Source: SIG291 sp045543455 (GTDB taxonomy: Bacteria; Bacillota; Clostridia; Lachnospirales; Lachnospiraceae). Taken from it: a stretch of 24,708 nt of DNA. Positions 1-8,486 of this stretch are shown here, piece after piece; the stretch's first letter is position 1; every line of letters starts with the position of its first letter. The translations under genes and the position numbers were made by a program. The notes beneath the pieces are model-generated. The model was given only the letters and a program-made list of their open reading frames with translations. It had not been told where the DNA came from and made no database searches. The DNA lies in contig JAZQMK010000096.1 of assembly GCA_045543455.1 (NCBI GenBank), positions 1 to 24,708 of the forward strand, given 5' to 3'.

Positions 1-405
1 AATAAAGAACAAAGGAAGAACGAATCACCTTATAATTTCTTGTATCTAGTCCTTAATGATGATAGAGATAAAATATATCAAAGAATTGATAAACGTGTGG
101 ATATAATGGTTAAGGAAGGTCTTATAGATGAAGTTAAAGCTTTATTAGATAAAGGATATACTAAAGATTTGGTATCTATGAGTGGATTAGGATATAAAGA
201 AATTATAGAATATTTGGAAGGAAATATTTCTCTTGAAGAAGCTATATATATTTTAAAAAGGGATACAAGACATTTTGCTAAAAGACAGCTTACATGGTTT
301 AGAAGAGAAAAAGATGTTATATTTTTTGATAAAAGTGAATATAATGTATCTGGTGATATTTTATCGGATATGTGTGAAATATTAAAACAGCGGAGGATAA
401 TATAA
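1..405 (+). CDS. miaA: tRNA dimethylallyltransferase MiaA, C-terminal part (5' end outside window)
   Basis: MiaA transfers a dimethylallyl group to N6 of adenosine 37 in tRNAs that read UNN codons. The frame is open from base 1, so only the last 134 residues are present and the N-terminal P-loop lies outside the window. What is visible is characteristic of the MiaA C-terminus: the RVDIMVKEGLIDEV helix, the SGLGYKEI segment and the TRHFAKRQLTWFRR tRNA-binding stretch. An internal TTG at position 40 is not a start, because homologous sequence continues upstream of it. The downstream gene begins 4 bp after the stop, and its ribosome binding site (CGGAGG, 391-396) lies inside miaA, so the two are probably co-transcribed. 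The miaA-ynbB order is also known in Bacillus. Confidence 0.95.
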   Translation, partial: NKEQRKNESPYNFLYLVLNDDRDKIYQRIDKRVDIMVKEGLIDEVKALLDKGYTKDLVSMSGLGYKEIIEYLEGNISLEEAIYILKRDTRHFAKRQLTWFRREKDVIFFDKSEYNVSGDILSDMCEILKQRRII

Positions 406-409
406 AAAT

Positions 410-1675
410 ATGTACAATAGACTAGGTATCAGTAATGAGGTTCTTTCATTTGGAGAGGATATTATTGCTGATTTAAAGGAAAGATTTGAAGAAATAGATA
501 GAATTGCAGAATATAATCAAATGAAGGTTATTAAAGCAATGCAGGATAACAGACTTAGTGATGTTCATTTTGCGGCTACAACAGGATATGGTTATAATGA
601 TTTGGGAAGAGATACTTTAGAACAGGTTTATGCAGACATTTTCCACACTGAAAGTGCCTTGGTAAGACCACAGCTTATGTGCGGAACACATGCTCTGGCA
701 ATTGCGTTATCAGCTAATTTGCGTCCTGGAGATGAAGTTTTGTCACCGGTTGGTAAGCCATATGATACTTTAGATGAGGTTATTGGAATTCGTCCTTCAA
801 GAGGTAGTCTGGCAGAATTTGGTATAAGCTATGCCCAGGTAGACTTGCTTGATGACGGAAGTGTTGACTATGAAGGCATCAAAAATGCAATAAATGAAAA
901 AACTAAACTTGTTACAATTCAAAGATCTAAAGGTTATGCTAGCAGACCAACACTTAGCGTTGAAACAATTGGTAAAATTGTTAAAACCGTAAAGGAAGTT
1001 AAAGCTGATGCAATATGTATGGTAGATAACTGCTACGGTGAATTTGTAGAAATTATAGAACCTACAGATGTGGGAGCTGACCTTGTAGTAGGTTCACTTA
1101 TTAAGAATCCTGGTGGTGGATTAGCACCAACCGGCGGTTATATTGTAGGTAAGGAAGAATATGTTGACAATTGTGCATTCCGTCTTAGTGCACCGGGCTT
1201 AGGAAAAGAAGTTGGTGCTACATTAGGACTTAATCAAGGATTATTCCAAGGTTTATTTATGGCTCCTACTGTTGTAGCAGGCGCGGTTAAGGGAGCTATC
1301 TTTGCGGCTAATGCATATGAAAAATTAGGATATAAGGTATTACCTGATGGAAAAGAAAGCCGTCACGATATTATTCAAGCCATTGAATTTGGAGAACCAA
1401 AGGGTCTTATTGAATTTTGTAAGGGAATACAGGCTGCAGCACCAGTCGACAGTCATGTTACACCTGAACCATGGGATATGCCAGGATATGATTCAGATGT
1501 TATTATGGCGGCAGGTGCATTTGTTCAGGGATCTTCAATTGAACTTAGTGCGGATGGTCCAATTAAGCCACCATATACAGCATTTTTCCAAGGCGGACTT
1601 ACATGGTACCATTCAAAGCTTGGAATTTTAAAGAGCCTGCAAAATATTGTTGATGCAGGAATTAAAAAATTATAA
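410..1675 (+). CDS. PLP-dependent enzyme of the aluminium-resistance / methionine gamma-lyase-like family (YnbB type)
   Basis: This 421-residue fold-type I PLP enzyme belongs to the family annotated as aluminium resistance protein or methionine gamma-lyase family protein (YnbB in Bacillus). The family hallmarks are visible: HFAATTGYGYNDLGRDTLE near residues 53-71, the RPQLMCGTHA substrate/cofactor segment near 86-95, the MVDNCYGEF strand with the PLP-contacting Asp206, and SLIKNPGGG with the likely Schiff-base lysine Lys232. Length is normal for the family. The ATG at 410 follows GGAGG inside miaA at a 13-nt spacing. The true substrate is not settled for this family. Carbon-sulfur lyase activity is inferred from fold, and 'aluminium resistance' is a historical label. 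It sits after miaA and before the radC promoter, with no clear terminator between. Confidence 0.85.
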   Translation: MYNRLGISNEVLSFGEDIIADLKERFEEIDRIAEYNQMKVIKAMQDNRLSDVHFAATTGYGYNDLGRDTLEQVYADIFHTESALVRPQLMCGTHALAIALSANLRPGDEVLSPVGKPYDTLDEVIGIRPSRGSLAEFGISYAQVDLLDDGSVDYEGIKNAINEKTKLVTIQRSKGYASRPTLSVETIGKIVKTVKEVKADAICMVDNCYGEFVEIIEPTDVGADLVVGSLIKNPGGGLAPTGGYIVGKEEYVDNCAFRLSAPGLGKEVGATLGLNQGLFQGLFMAPTVVAGAVKGAIFAANAYEKLGYKVLPDGKESRHDIIQAIEFGEPKGLIEFCKGIQAAAPVDSHVTPEPWDMPGYDSDVIMAAGAFVQGSSIELSADGPIKPPYTAFFQGGLTWYHSKLGILKSLQNIVDAGIKKL

Positions 1676-1683
1676 TTATCAGG

Positions 1684-1712
1684 TATACATAATAGTCTGA
1701 TTATGATATAAT
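1684..1712 (+). promoter_or_regulatory. Probable sigma-A promoter of the radC-mre-min operon
   Basis: A perfect -10 (TATAAT, 1707-1712) is preceded by TGA, giving an extended -10. A partial -35 (TATACA, 1684-1689) lies at exactly 17 bp spacing. The expected start near 1719 leaves a leader of about 40 nt before the radC ribosome binding site. It is the only clear promoter in the gap between the PLP enzyme gene and radC. Seen by eye only. Confidence 0.65.
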
Positions 1713-1759
1713 TTGTGTATGATTTTGAGAGTTCCACCAATGATTGGAGGAACTTATTA

Positions 1760-2446
1760 ATGAGAAAAACAAAAGAATTACCTATTTTTGAAAGACCTTA
1801 TGAAAAAGCTCTTGAATATGGGGTGCATACCCTAAGTGAGGCAGAGCTTTTAGCAGTTATAATAAGAACTGGAACTGTAGGTTATAACGGTATTGAGCTG
1901 GCAAGAAGGGTGTTAGAACTGTCTGAATATGAGAAAGGTATTTTGGGCATTAATTATCTTACAACAGATGAATTAATGCAGGTAAAAGGTATTGGTATGG
2001 TAAAAGCAATACAGATAAAATGTGTTGCCGAGTTAACCAAGAGAATTCAAAAGACAGCTAAGACGTTAAAGCCTGTATTTTCAAGTCCAATTTATATAGC
2101 TGATTATTATATGGAAGAATTAAGGCATCTTGAAAAAGAACATTTGATTTTGGCTATGCTGGATACTAAAGCTAAATTAATCAGAGACAGTGTTATATCC
2201 ATAGGAACTGTAAATGCTTCATATTTATCTCCAAGAGAGATTTTTCTTGAAGCGCTTAAAAGTCACGCAGTTAATATTGTACTTATACATAATCATCCAA
2301 GCGGTGACCCTACACCAAGTAAGGAAGATATAAATATATCCCTTAAAGTCAGTGAATTAGGAAAAATGCTTGGGATTATGCTGATTGACCACATAATAAT
2401 TGGAGATAATACTTATGTAAGCCTCAAAGAAAAAAAGATACTTTAA
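1760..2446 (+). CDS. radC: RadC / YsxA family protein (JAB-MPN domain, UPF0758)
   Basis: This 228-residue RadC-family protein has an N-terminal helix-hairpin-helix region (LMQVKGIGMVKA, about residues 73-84). Its C-terminal JAB/MPN metal-binding domain carries HNHPSGDPTPSKED: His177, His179 and Asp190 are the likely metal ligands and Glu160 is the candidate catalytic acid. The start is the ATG at 1760, because TTGGAGG (1744-1750) sits 9 nt before it. A GTG 45 bp upstream lies at the predicted transcription start and has no ribosome binding site. RadC was named for radiation sensitivity in E. coli, but that assignment was later withdrawn and its biochemical role is unclear. It heads the mreBCD-min operon, as its Bacillus equivalent ysxA does. 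Confidence 0.93.
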   Translation: MRKTKELPIFERPYEKALEYGVHTLSEAELLAVIIRTGTVGYNGIELARRVLELSEYEKGILGINYLTTDELMQVKGIGMVKAIQIKCVAELTKRIQKTAKTLKPVFSSPIYIADYYMEELRHLEKEHLILAMLDTKAKLIRDSVISIGTVNASYLSPREIFLEALKSHAVNIVLIHNHPSGDPTPSKEDINISLKVSELGKMLGIMLIDHIIIGDNTYVSLKEKKIL

Positions 2447-2465
2447 AAATGAAAGGAGAACCATA

Positions 2466-3488
2466 ATGGCATCGAATGTTTATGGTGTTGATATAGGAAC
2501 AAGCAATATTAAATTATATAATAAAGATAAGCAGGAAATTTTAAATGAGAAAAATATAATAGCAATTTCTAACAAGAAAGATGTATTTGCATTTGGTGAT
2601 GATGCATTTGAAATGGAAGGAAAAGCTCCTGAAAACATTAAGGTATCCTGTCCTGTTAAGGATGGCGTTGTAGCTGATGTTGATAATATGTGTGAATTAT
2701 TTAAATTATTTTATAAAAAATCCAACAAGGGTAAGAAATCATCAGGAGATGATTTTTATGTTGCAGTACCAACTGATATTACAGATGTTGAAAAAAGAGC
2801 TTTTTATGAGCTTATAATTGATGCAAAAATCAAAGCTAAGAATATTTATATTATAGACAAGCCGGTTGCCGATGCCATAGGTGCTGGTATAAATGTAACT
2901 TCAGCACAGGGTGTAATGGTCGTAGATATAGGTTCTGATACAACTGAAATATCAGTACTTTCCTTAGGTGGTATTGTTATAAGCAAATCTGTAAAAATTG
3001 CCGGTAAAAAGTTTGATGATAATATAATTATGACAGTTAAGAAAAAATACAATCTTATTATCGGTAACAAAACAGCTGAAGTGCTTAAGAAAAACTTGGC
3101 TTATGCAATTGACTGTGAAGATAAAACATTTCCTGTATATGGAAGAGATGTAGTATCGGGACTTCCTGTTCAGGTACATGTATCTTCAAAAGATATTTAT
3201 GAATGTATGTATGAGCCTATACATTCAATTATTGATTCAATAAAAGTGATACTAGAAAGAACACCACCAGAGCTTGCTGCAGATATTATTGATACAGGTG
3301 TATATTTGAGTGGCGGTTCTTCAATGATACGTAACCTTGATAAATTAATTTCAGAAGAAACAGGATTAAAGGTTATTAATGTAGAAACTCCTTCTGAAAC
3401 AGTTATCAGAGGTGTTAAAGAGGTTATCAATAATCCAAAGGCATATGTTGGAATTGCTAAGATTCCAAGAGAAAAAAATTATATTTAA
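2466..3488 (+). CDS. mreB: Rod-shape-determining protein MreB (divergent nucleotide-binding loops)
   Basis: This 340-residue actin-like protein polymerises under the membrane and directs lateral wall synthesis by the RodA-PBP2 complex. The actin-fold motifs are in order: phosphate-1 loop DIGTSNIK (residues 9-16), the IIDKPVADAIGAG connecting segment (129-141), phosphate-2 loop DIGSDTTEISVLSLGG (154-169), IGNKTAEVLKK (199-209) and the adenosine motif VYLSGGSSMI (279-288). Several normally fixed residues differ from classical MreB: DIGGGTTE is DIGSDTTE, EEP is DKP, and the third Gly of the adenosine motif is Ser. Length, context and the neighbouring mreCD still argue for a working MreB. AAAGGAG at 2452-2458 supports the ATG. 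It could also be described as an Mbl or MreBH-like paralogue; this cannot be told from one sequence. Confidence 0.92.
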   Translation: MASNVYGVDIGTSNIKLYNKDKQEILNEKNIIAISNKKDVFAFGDDAFEMEGKAPENIKVSCPVKDGVVADVDNMCELFKLFYKKSNKGKKSSGDDFYVAVPTDITDVEKRAFYELIIDAKIKAKNIYIIDKPVADAIGAGINVTSAQGVMVVDIGSDTTEISVLSLGGIVISKSVKIAGKKFDDNIIMTVKKKYNLIIGNKTAEVLKKNLAYAIDCEDKTFPVYGRDVVSGLPVQVHVSSKDIYECMYEPIHSIIDSIKVILERTPPELAADIIDTGVYLSGGSSMIRNLDKLISEETGLKVINVETPSETVIRGVKEVINNPKAYVGIAKIPREKNYI

Positions 3489-3500
3489 GGATGATTTTTA

Positions 3501-4340
3501 GTGAAGAATAAGATTAAAAATATATTTTCAACAAAATATATGCTCACAATTCTTACAGTAATCTGTTGCGTGCTTATTGGTATTACATTTTTTACTGATA
3601 AGGTAACAAAGCCTATTAAAAATGCCTTGTCCTATGTGATTATTCCTTTACAGACAGGTGTTAATGGCATAGGCTTATGGATTGATGACAGTGTTGATAA
3701 TATGAAAAAGATGGAAGAAGTGCTTAAGGAAAATGAAGAATTAAAAAAACAGGTAGCACTTCTTACTGAGGAAAATAGCAAGCTTATAAATGGTGGCTAT
3801 GAACTAGAGCGTTTAAGAGAACTATACAAATTAGATAAGCAATATGATTCTTATGAGAAGGTGGGAGCCAGAGTAATAGCAAAAGAAAGTGGCAACTGGT
3901 TTCAATCATTTACGGTAGATAAGGGCTATAATCAAGGAATTAAAGAAGATATGAACGTAATTGCAAATGGCGGTCTTGTTGGAATTGTTACAGATGTAGG
4001 ACCCAATTATTCCGTTGTACGTTCTATTATTGACGATACTAATTATGTAAGCGGTATGATTATTAATTCAGGAGAAATATGCTCCGTAAAAGGTAATATG
4101 AAATTATATTCAAGCGGACTTATAGAGGTTGCTAATTTTAAAATATCCGCTATTGTTAAGGATGGCGACTGTATAGTTACTTCAAATATAAGTGACAAGT
4201 ATCTGCCTGGTATTATGATTGGTTATGTTAAAAATATAAAAACAGACCCTAATAATCTTACTCAGTCAGGTTATCTGACACCAATTGTTGATTTTGAACA
4301 TATTCAGGAAGTACTTATAATAACTGAAATTAAAGAATAA
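3501..4340 (+). CDS. mreC: Rod-shape-determining protein MreC
   Basis: This 279-residue bitopic membrane protein links cytoplasmic MreB filaments to extracellular wall synthases and is thought to activate PBP2. It has a short cytoplasmic N-terminus, one transmembrane segment (about residues 14-32), a coiled coil rich in Lys/Glu/Leu heptads (about 64-98) and an extracellular beta domain beginning near VGARVIAKESGNWFQSF, with the family pattern GLVGIVTDVGPNYSVVRSI. Length is typical. It starts at GTG 3501, with AAGGATG shortly upstream, 12 bp after mreB. The order mreB-mreC-mreD-PBP2 implies coupled expression of the elongation complex. Confidence 0.95.
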   Translation: MKNKIKNIFSTKYMLTILTVICCVLIGITFFTDKVTKPIKNALSYVIIPLQTGVNGIGLWIDDSVDNMKKMEEVLKENEELKKQVALLTEENSKLINGGYELERLRELYKLDKQYDSYEKVGARVIAKESGNWFQSFTVDKGYNQGIKEDMNVIANGGLVGIVTDVGPNYSVVRSIIDDTNYVSGMIINSGEICSVKGNMKLYSSGLIEVANFKISAIVKDGDCIVTSNISDKYLPGIMIGYVKNIKTDPNNLTQSGYLTPIVDFEHIQEVLIITEIKE

Positions 4341-4354
4341 AAGAGGAGACGGCA

Positions 4355-4897
4355 GTGAGACAGAAATTATTTGAAATAGGTATCATTTTATTATGTTACA
4401 TATTACAGACAACATTTATACAATCTATAGCTCTTGCCGGAATAGTTCCTAATCTTATGATAATTGTACCGGTTTTATTCGGGTACATGAGCGGTAAATA
4501 TGAAGGTATGTTTACCGGATTTGTTAGTGGATTTTTATTTGATTTATTTTACAGAGATGTATTAGGCGTAAATGCATTATTATTTATGTATTTAGGCTAT
4601 ATAAGCGGAATGTTATTTTTTAAGGATTTTTACAAGGATGATATTGTGTTTCCTATTTTTGTAGTAGGAGTAGGCGATGTTATATATGGATTTTTCTCTT
4701 ATGTAACATATTTTTTAATGCGTAACAGACTTGATTTTATGTATTATCTTTTAAATATAATAATTCCTGAAGTAGTGTATACCTTATTTTTAACTTTATT
4801 GTTGTATAAGATTGTATATAGAATACAAAATCATTTAGAGTATACTAAAAACAGGAAGGAGCGAAAATATGGTTCGGGAACTTTGGGATCTTGCTAA
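4355..4897 (+). CDS. mreD: Rod-shape-determining protein MreD
   Basis: This 180-residue, very hydrophobic protein has about five predicted membrane helices (FEIGIILLCYILQ, LMIIVPVLFGYMSG, LFMYLGYISGMLFF and later segments). The pattern EGMFTGFVSGFLFDLFYRDVLGVNALLFMYLGY matches MreD, which binds MreC and completes the elongasome core. It starts at GTG 4355, 6 nt after GAGGAG (4343-4348). Its last 29 bases overlap the start of the PBP2 gene, whose AAGGAG ribosome binding site (4856-4861) lies inside mreD, so translation of the two is probably coupled. Confidence 0.93.
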   Translation: MRQKLFEIGIILLCYILQTTFIQSIALAGIVPNLMIIVPVLFGYMSGKYEGMFTGFVSGFLFDLFYRDVLGVNALLFMYLGYISGMLFFKDFYKDDIVFPIFVVGVGDVIYGFFSYVTYFLMRNRLDFMYYLLNIIIPEVVYTLFLTLLLYKIVYRIQNHLEYTKNRKERKYGSGTLGSC

Positions 4898-7670
4898 AGA
4901 ATATTTAAAATCACGAATGTTTCCACTTATACTTATATTTGTAATATTATTTTCAGTCCTTATATATAGAGTTTTTGTGTTACAAATAGTTAATGGCGAT
5001 TCTTATTCGACCAACTTTTCGGCAAAGGCGGAAAAAACATATTATACCCCAGCAACGAAAGGCAGAATATATGATAGAAATGGCGTTTTGTTAGCGTATA
5101 ATGAGTTGACCTATTGCGTAAAGATTGCTGATAGTGGAACATATAAAAATAATAAAGAGAAGAATGAAAAATTGAATAGAATTATTGCCAAAACCAGCAG
5201 TATCATTAAAGAAAAAGGCAATAAAGTAGATGTTGATTTTCAAATTTTTCTTAATGCAAATGGCGAATATGAATTTAATGTTGAAGACAATGCCAGATTA
5301 AGATTTTTAAGAGATGTTTACGGTGCTAAAAGTACTGCAGCACTTAAAGATGAACAAAAAAATGCCAGTGCTGACAGTGTTATGGAATTTCTGGTTAAAA
5401 AATATGGTGTAAGTGAAGAATACGACAAGCAACAGACTATTGAGATTGTTAATTTTCGTAAATATATGTCGGAGAGCGCATATCAAAGATATTTGAAATT
5501 TACTGTTGCGACTGAAATTAATGATGAAACCATGGCGGCAATACTGGAAAATTCTGCTGAATTAATAGGTGTAACTGTAGAAGAGGAATATGTCAGAAAA
5601 TATGTTGACAGTATTTATTTTGCCCATATTATCGGTTATACAGGAAAGATATCCACAGATGAGTTAGAAGAACTAAAAAAATCCGATGATACCTATGAAT
5701 TAAACGATGTTATTGGTAAAGCAGGAATCGAACAGTCTATGGAATTGGAGCTTTCAGGTAAAAAAGGTGTTAAAACTGTTTATGTTGACAGCGTAGGCCG
5801 TATAACTGAAGTTATTTCAGAGACGGAAGCTATTACCGGTAATGACATTTATCTTACTATAGATGCGAGATTACAAAAAGAAATATACCATGAGATAGAA
5901 GAACGATTAGTACAGCTTATTTTATCTAAAATGGTTAATTCTAATAATAAATATGTTTATGCAAGTAATGGAACTACAGTTACAGATATAAAAATTACTA
6001 TATCTGAGGTTTTATTTGCTTTAATAGACAATAATCTTTTATCAATGTCAGACATTGAAACAGGAGAAGACCCTATAAGTAAGGCAGTTCATAAGAAATT
6101 TGTTGATAAGCAGGCTTCAGTTATTAGTAGCTTAGAAAAAGAATTAACTGTTAGTCCTACACCTTATGGTAAGTTATCTTATGATATGCAAATTTTTGTA
6201 TATTATACCTACACATATTTGAAAAATAAGGGTATAATTAATAATAGCGCAGTTGATACTACAGATCCTGTTTATGTGAAATGGATAGCCGATGAGATTA
6301 GTCTTAAAGAATATCTTACTTATGCAATTTCAAAAAATTGGATAGACATTTCAAAACTTACAAATGAACAGTATCAAAGCTTACAGGAAGCCTATGATTC
6401 TTTAGTAGATTATATTCTTGAAAATGCTAAAAATGATACAGATTTTAATAAAAAGGTATATGATAACCTAATTAAAAATGGTAAGGTAACAGGAAAAGAG
6501 TTATGTATTTTATTATATGAACAGGAAGTCTTAGAATATGACGAGGCTTCTTATAATAGCTTGAAAAATGGAACTGTAAGTCCATTTAATTTCCTGTATA
6601 ATAAGATTAAAAATTTAGAACTTACACCTGCGCAGCTAGCCTTAGAACCATGTTCAGGTTCAGCTGTTATAACAGATGTAAATACAGGTGAACTGTTAGC
6701 ATTAGTATCATATCCAAGCTATGATAATAATATGCTTTCAGGAAGTGTGGATCCGGCGTATTACAGCAAGCTTAGAAATGATAAATCTCTGCCACTTATT
6801 AACAGAGTTACATCATCACAGAATGCGCCAGGTTCAACATTTAAACCTTTAACAACAATTACAGCTCTGTCAGAGGGCGTGGTTACGCCTTATGAAAGAA
6901 TATATACAAAGGGTATATTTGAAACTGTAACACCAAGCCCGACCTGCTGGATTTATCCAGGAAGACATGGAAGTATTACAATAAAGGATGCTATTATGGT
7001 ATCTTGTAACTGTTTCTTCTATGAGATGGGTTACAGACTGGCATTAGATGATAATGGCAGATATTATAGTGCCTTAGGTACTTCTCGTATGCAAAAATAT
7101 GCTGAAATGATGGGGCTTGCAACAAAAAGTGGTATTGAAATATATGAGGCAGTTCCTAAACCTTCCAATACAAACTCTGTAGCATCTGCCATAGGTCAGG
7201 GTAACAATAACTACACAGCACTAAATCTGGCTCGTTATGTTACCACAATAGCTAATTCGGGCAATTGTTTTAATATGTCTTTGGTTTATAAGATATTAGA
7301 CAGTGATGCTAAAATAGTTAGAGAATACACGCCGCAGATTGCTAATAAAGTGGAACTTAGTCAGACTGTTTGGAATACAGTTCATTCAGGTATGAGAAGT
7401 GCAGCATCAACTTATGGTGCCTTGACTAATCTGCCTGTAAAGGTAGCGGCAAAGACTGGTACTGCTCAGGAAAATAAAAAGAAAGCCAACCATGCTGTAT
7501 TTATTTCCTATGCGCCATATGACAATCCGCAAATATCAGTAACCTGTATTATTCAAAATGGTTATACATCTGCAAATGCAGCTAATCTTGCAGCGAACAT
7601 TTACAGAATTTATTATAATTTAAATGTTGAAAATGATTTTAATAGCGGTGATAATTCAATTACAGATTAA
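4869..7670 (+). CDS. mrdA: Elongation-specific class B penicillin-binding protein 2, unusually long
   Basis: This transpeptidase cross-links peptidoglycan during side-wall growth, partnered by the RodA encoded downstream. One N-terminal transmembrane helix (about 17-36) precedes a pedestal domain starting PATKGRIYDRNGVLLA (61-76). The catalytic domain carries all three motifs: active Ser656 in GSTFK, SCN at 712-714 and KTG at 862-864. At 933 residues it is far longer than the roughly 600-700 usual for PBP2. The extra length is mostly about 240 residues, charged and Asn/Lys/Tyr-rich (about 348-590), between the end of the pedestal (TIDARLQKEIYHEIEERL) and the start of the transpeptidase domain (SGSAVITDVNTGELLALVSYPSYD). 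Reading frame and motifs are intact. It starts at ATG 4869, 7 nt after AAGGAG. Confidence 0.93.
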   Translation: MVRELWDLAKEYLKSRMFPLILIFVILFSVLIYRVFVLQIVNGDSYSTNFSAKAEKTYYTPATKGRIYDRNGVLLAYNELTYCVKIADSGTYKNNKEKNEKLNRIIAKTSSIIKEKGNKVDVDFQIFLNANGEYEFNVEDNARLRFLRDVYGAKSTAALKDEQKNASADSVMEFLVKKYGVSEEYDKQQTIEIVNFRKYMSESAYQRYLKFTVATEINDETMAAILENSAELIGVTVEEEYVRKYVDSIYFAHIIGYTGKISTDELEELKKSDDTYELNDVIGKAGIEQSMELELSGKKGVKTVYVDSVGRITEVISETEAITGNDIYLTIDARLQKEIYHEIEERLVQLILSKMVNSNNKYVYASNGTTVTDIKITISEVLFALIDNNLLSMSDIETGEDPISKAVHKKFVDKQASVISSLEKELTVSPTPYGKLSYDMQIFVYYTYTYLKNKGIINNSAVDTTDPVYVKWIADEISLKEYLTYAISKNWIDISKLTNEQYQSLQEAYDSLVDYILENAKNDTDFNKKVYDNLIKNGKVTGKELCILLYEQEVLEYDEASYNSLKNGTVSPFNFLYNKIKNLELTPAQLALEPCSGSAVITDVNTGELLALVSYPSYDNNMLSGSVDPAYYSKLRNDKSLPLINRVTSSQNAPGSTFKPLTTITALSEGVVTPYERIYTKGIFETVTPSPTCWIYPGRHGSITIKDAIMVSCNCFFYEMGYRLALDDNGRYYSALGTSRMQKYAEMMGLATKSGIEIYEAVPKPSNTNSVASAIGQGNNNYTALNLARYVTTIANSGNCFNMSLVYKILDSDAKIVREYTPQIANKVELSQTVWNTVHSGMRSAASTYGALTNLPVKVAAKTGTAQENKKKANHAVFISYAPYDNPQISVTCIIQNGYTSANAANLAANIYRIYYNLNVENDFNSGDNSITD

Positions 7671-7687
7671 TCGCAGAAAGGAATAAT

Positions 7688-8407
7688 ATGAATTCGTTAG
7701 TTATTAAAGGCAACAAATATGGCCTTACATTAGTAATGGAGTCTGATGCAGATTATGATGATATAAAATCCCAACTTATACAAAAGATAAAGGAATCTGC
7801 CAAATTCTTTAAAAAGGCTACAATGGCAATTTCTTTTGAAGGGAAGGTTCTTAGTAAGGAGCAACAACTTGAGTTAATAAAAATTATTGAACATAATTCG
7901 GAAATGAATATAGTTTATATTGTTGATCAGGATACAGAAGAATATTTTAAAAATATAGTTGAAAATTATGATAATCCGTCACCTGCGCCAACTTCTATAG
8001 AAGTGCCTATAGTACAAGCTGAAACACAACTGATAAATTACGATGAACAGCCACAGGGCAAATTCTATAAAGGAACATTACGTTCAGGGCAATCCTTAGA
8101 ATCAGACAGCAGTATTGTGATTCTCGGTGATGTAAACCCTGGTGCAAATGTCATAGCAAACGGCAACATTGTAATATTAGGAACTTTAAAGGGTAATGCA
8201 TATGCAGGTGCAAATGGTAATGAAAACTGTATTGTTGTAGCATTAGAAATGCAACCTATGCAGATAAGAATTGCCGATGTCATAGCCAGATGTGCAGACA
8301 AGCCGGTGAAGACCAAAAATCCAATAGCAAAGATTGCTTTTGTTGAAGATGGTAATATTTATATCGAGAAATTAGATAAAGATATAATTGCTGATATAAA
8401 TTTATAA
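7688..8407 (+). CDS. minC: Septum site-determining protein MinC
   Basis: MinC inhibits FtsZ ring assembly away from midcell and is carried to the membrane by MinD. The 239-residue protein has the expected two parts: an N-terminal FtsZ-interacting domain (about 1-100) and a C-terminal right-handed beta-helix that binds MinD. The second contains the family signature SIVILGDVNPGANVIANGN followed by GTLKGNAYAG and MQIRIADVIAR. A Pro-rich linker (SPAPTSIEVP, about 98-107) joins the domains. It starts at ATG 7688 after AGAAAGGA, 17 bp downstream of the PBP2 gene. Function follows from family and from the adjacent minD and minE. Confidence 0.95.
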   Translation: MNSLVIKGNKYGLTLVMESDADYDDIKSQLIQKIKESAKFFKKATMAISFEGKVLSKEQQLELIKIIEHNSEMNIVYIVDQDTEEYFKNIVENYDNPSPAPTSIEVPIVQAETQLINYDEQPQGKFYKGTLRSGQSLESDSSIVILGDVNPGANVIANGNIVILGTLKGNAYAGANGNENCIVVALEMQPMQIRIADVIARCADKPVKTKNPIAKIAFVEDGNIYIEKLDKDIIADINL

Positions 8408-8424
8408 AAATATCAAAATAAGTG

Positions 8425-8453
8425 TTGATTTTATTAAGATTTTTAATCATAAT
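8425..8453 (+). promoter_or_regulatory. Possible internal promoter before minD
   Basis: The 79-bp gap between minC and minD is the largest inside the operon. It holds TTGATT (8425-8430) and CATAAT (8448-8453) at 17 bp spacing, a reasonable sigma-A match. It could raise minDE-rodA expression relative to minC. No terminator is seen in the gap, so read-through from upstream is also expected. AT-rich gaps give chance matches easily. Confidence 0.4.
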
Positions 8454-8486
8454 AGATAATATAAGATAATAATTGGAGGAAGAAGA

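Noticed and set aside
1676..1712. A terminator after the PLP enzyme gene (ATCAG ... CTGAT)
   Set aside because: The stem is only about five pairs with a long loop, has no T-run, and overlaps the radC promoter.
8065..8316. An antisense reading frame of 83 codons inside minC, and similar long antisense frames in mreB, minD and the PBP2 region
   Set aside because: They lack ribosome binding sites, resemble no protein, and lie opposite genes with clear family motifs. They are by-products of codon bias.
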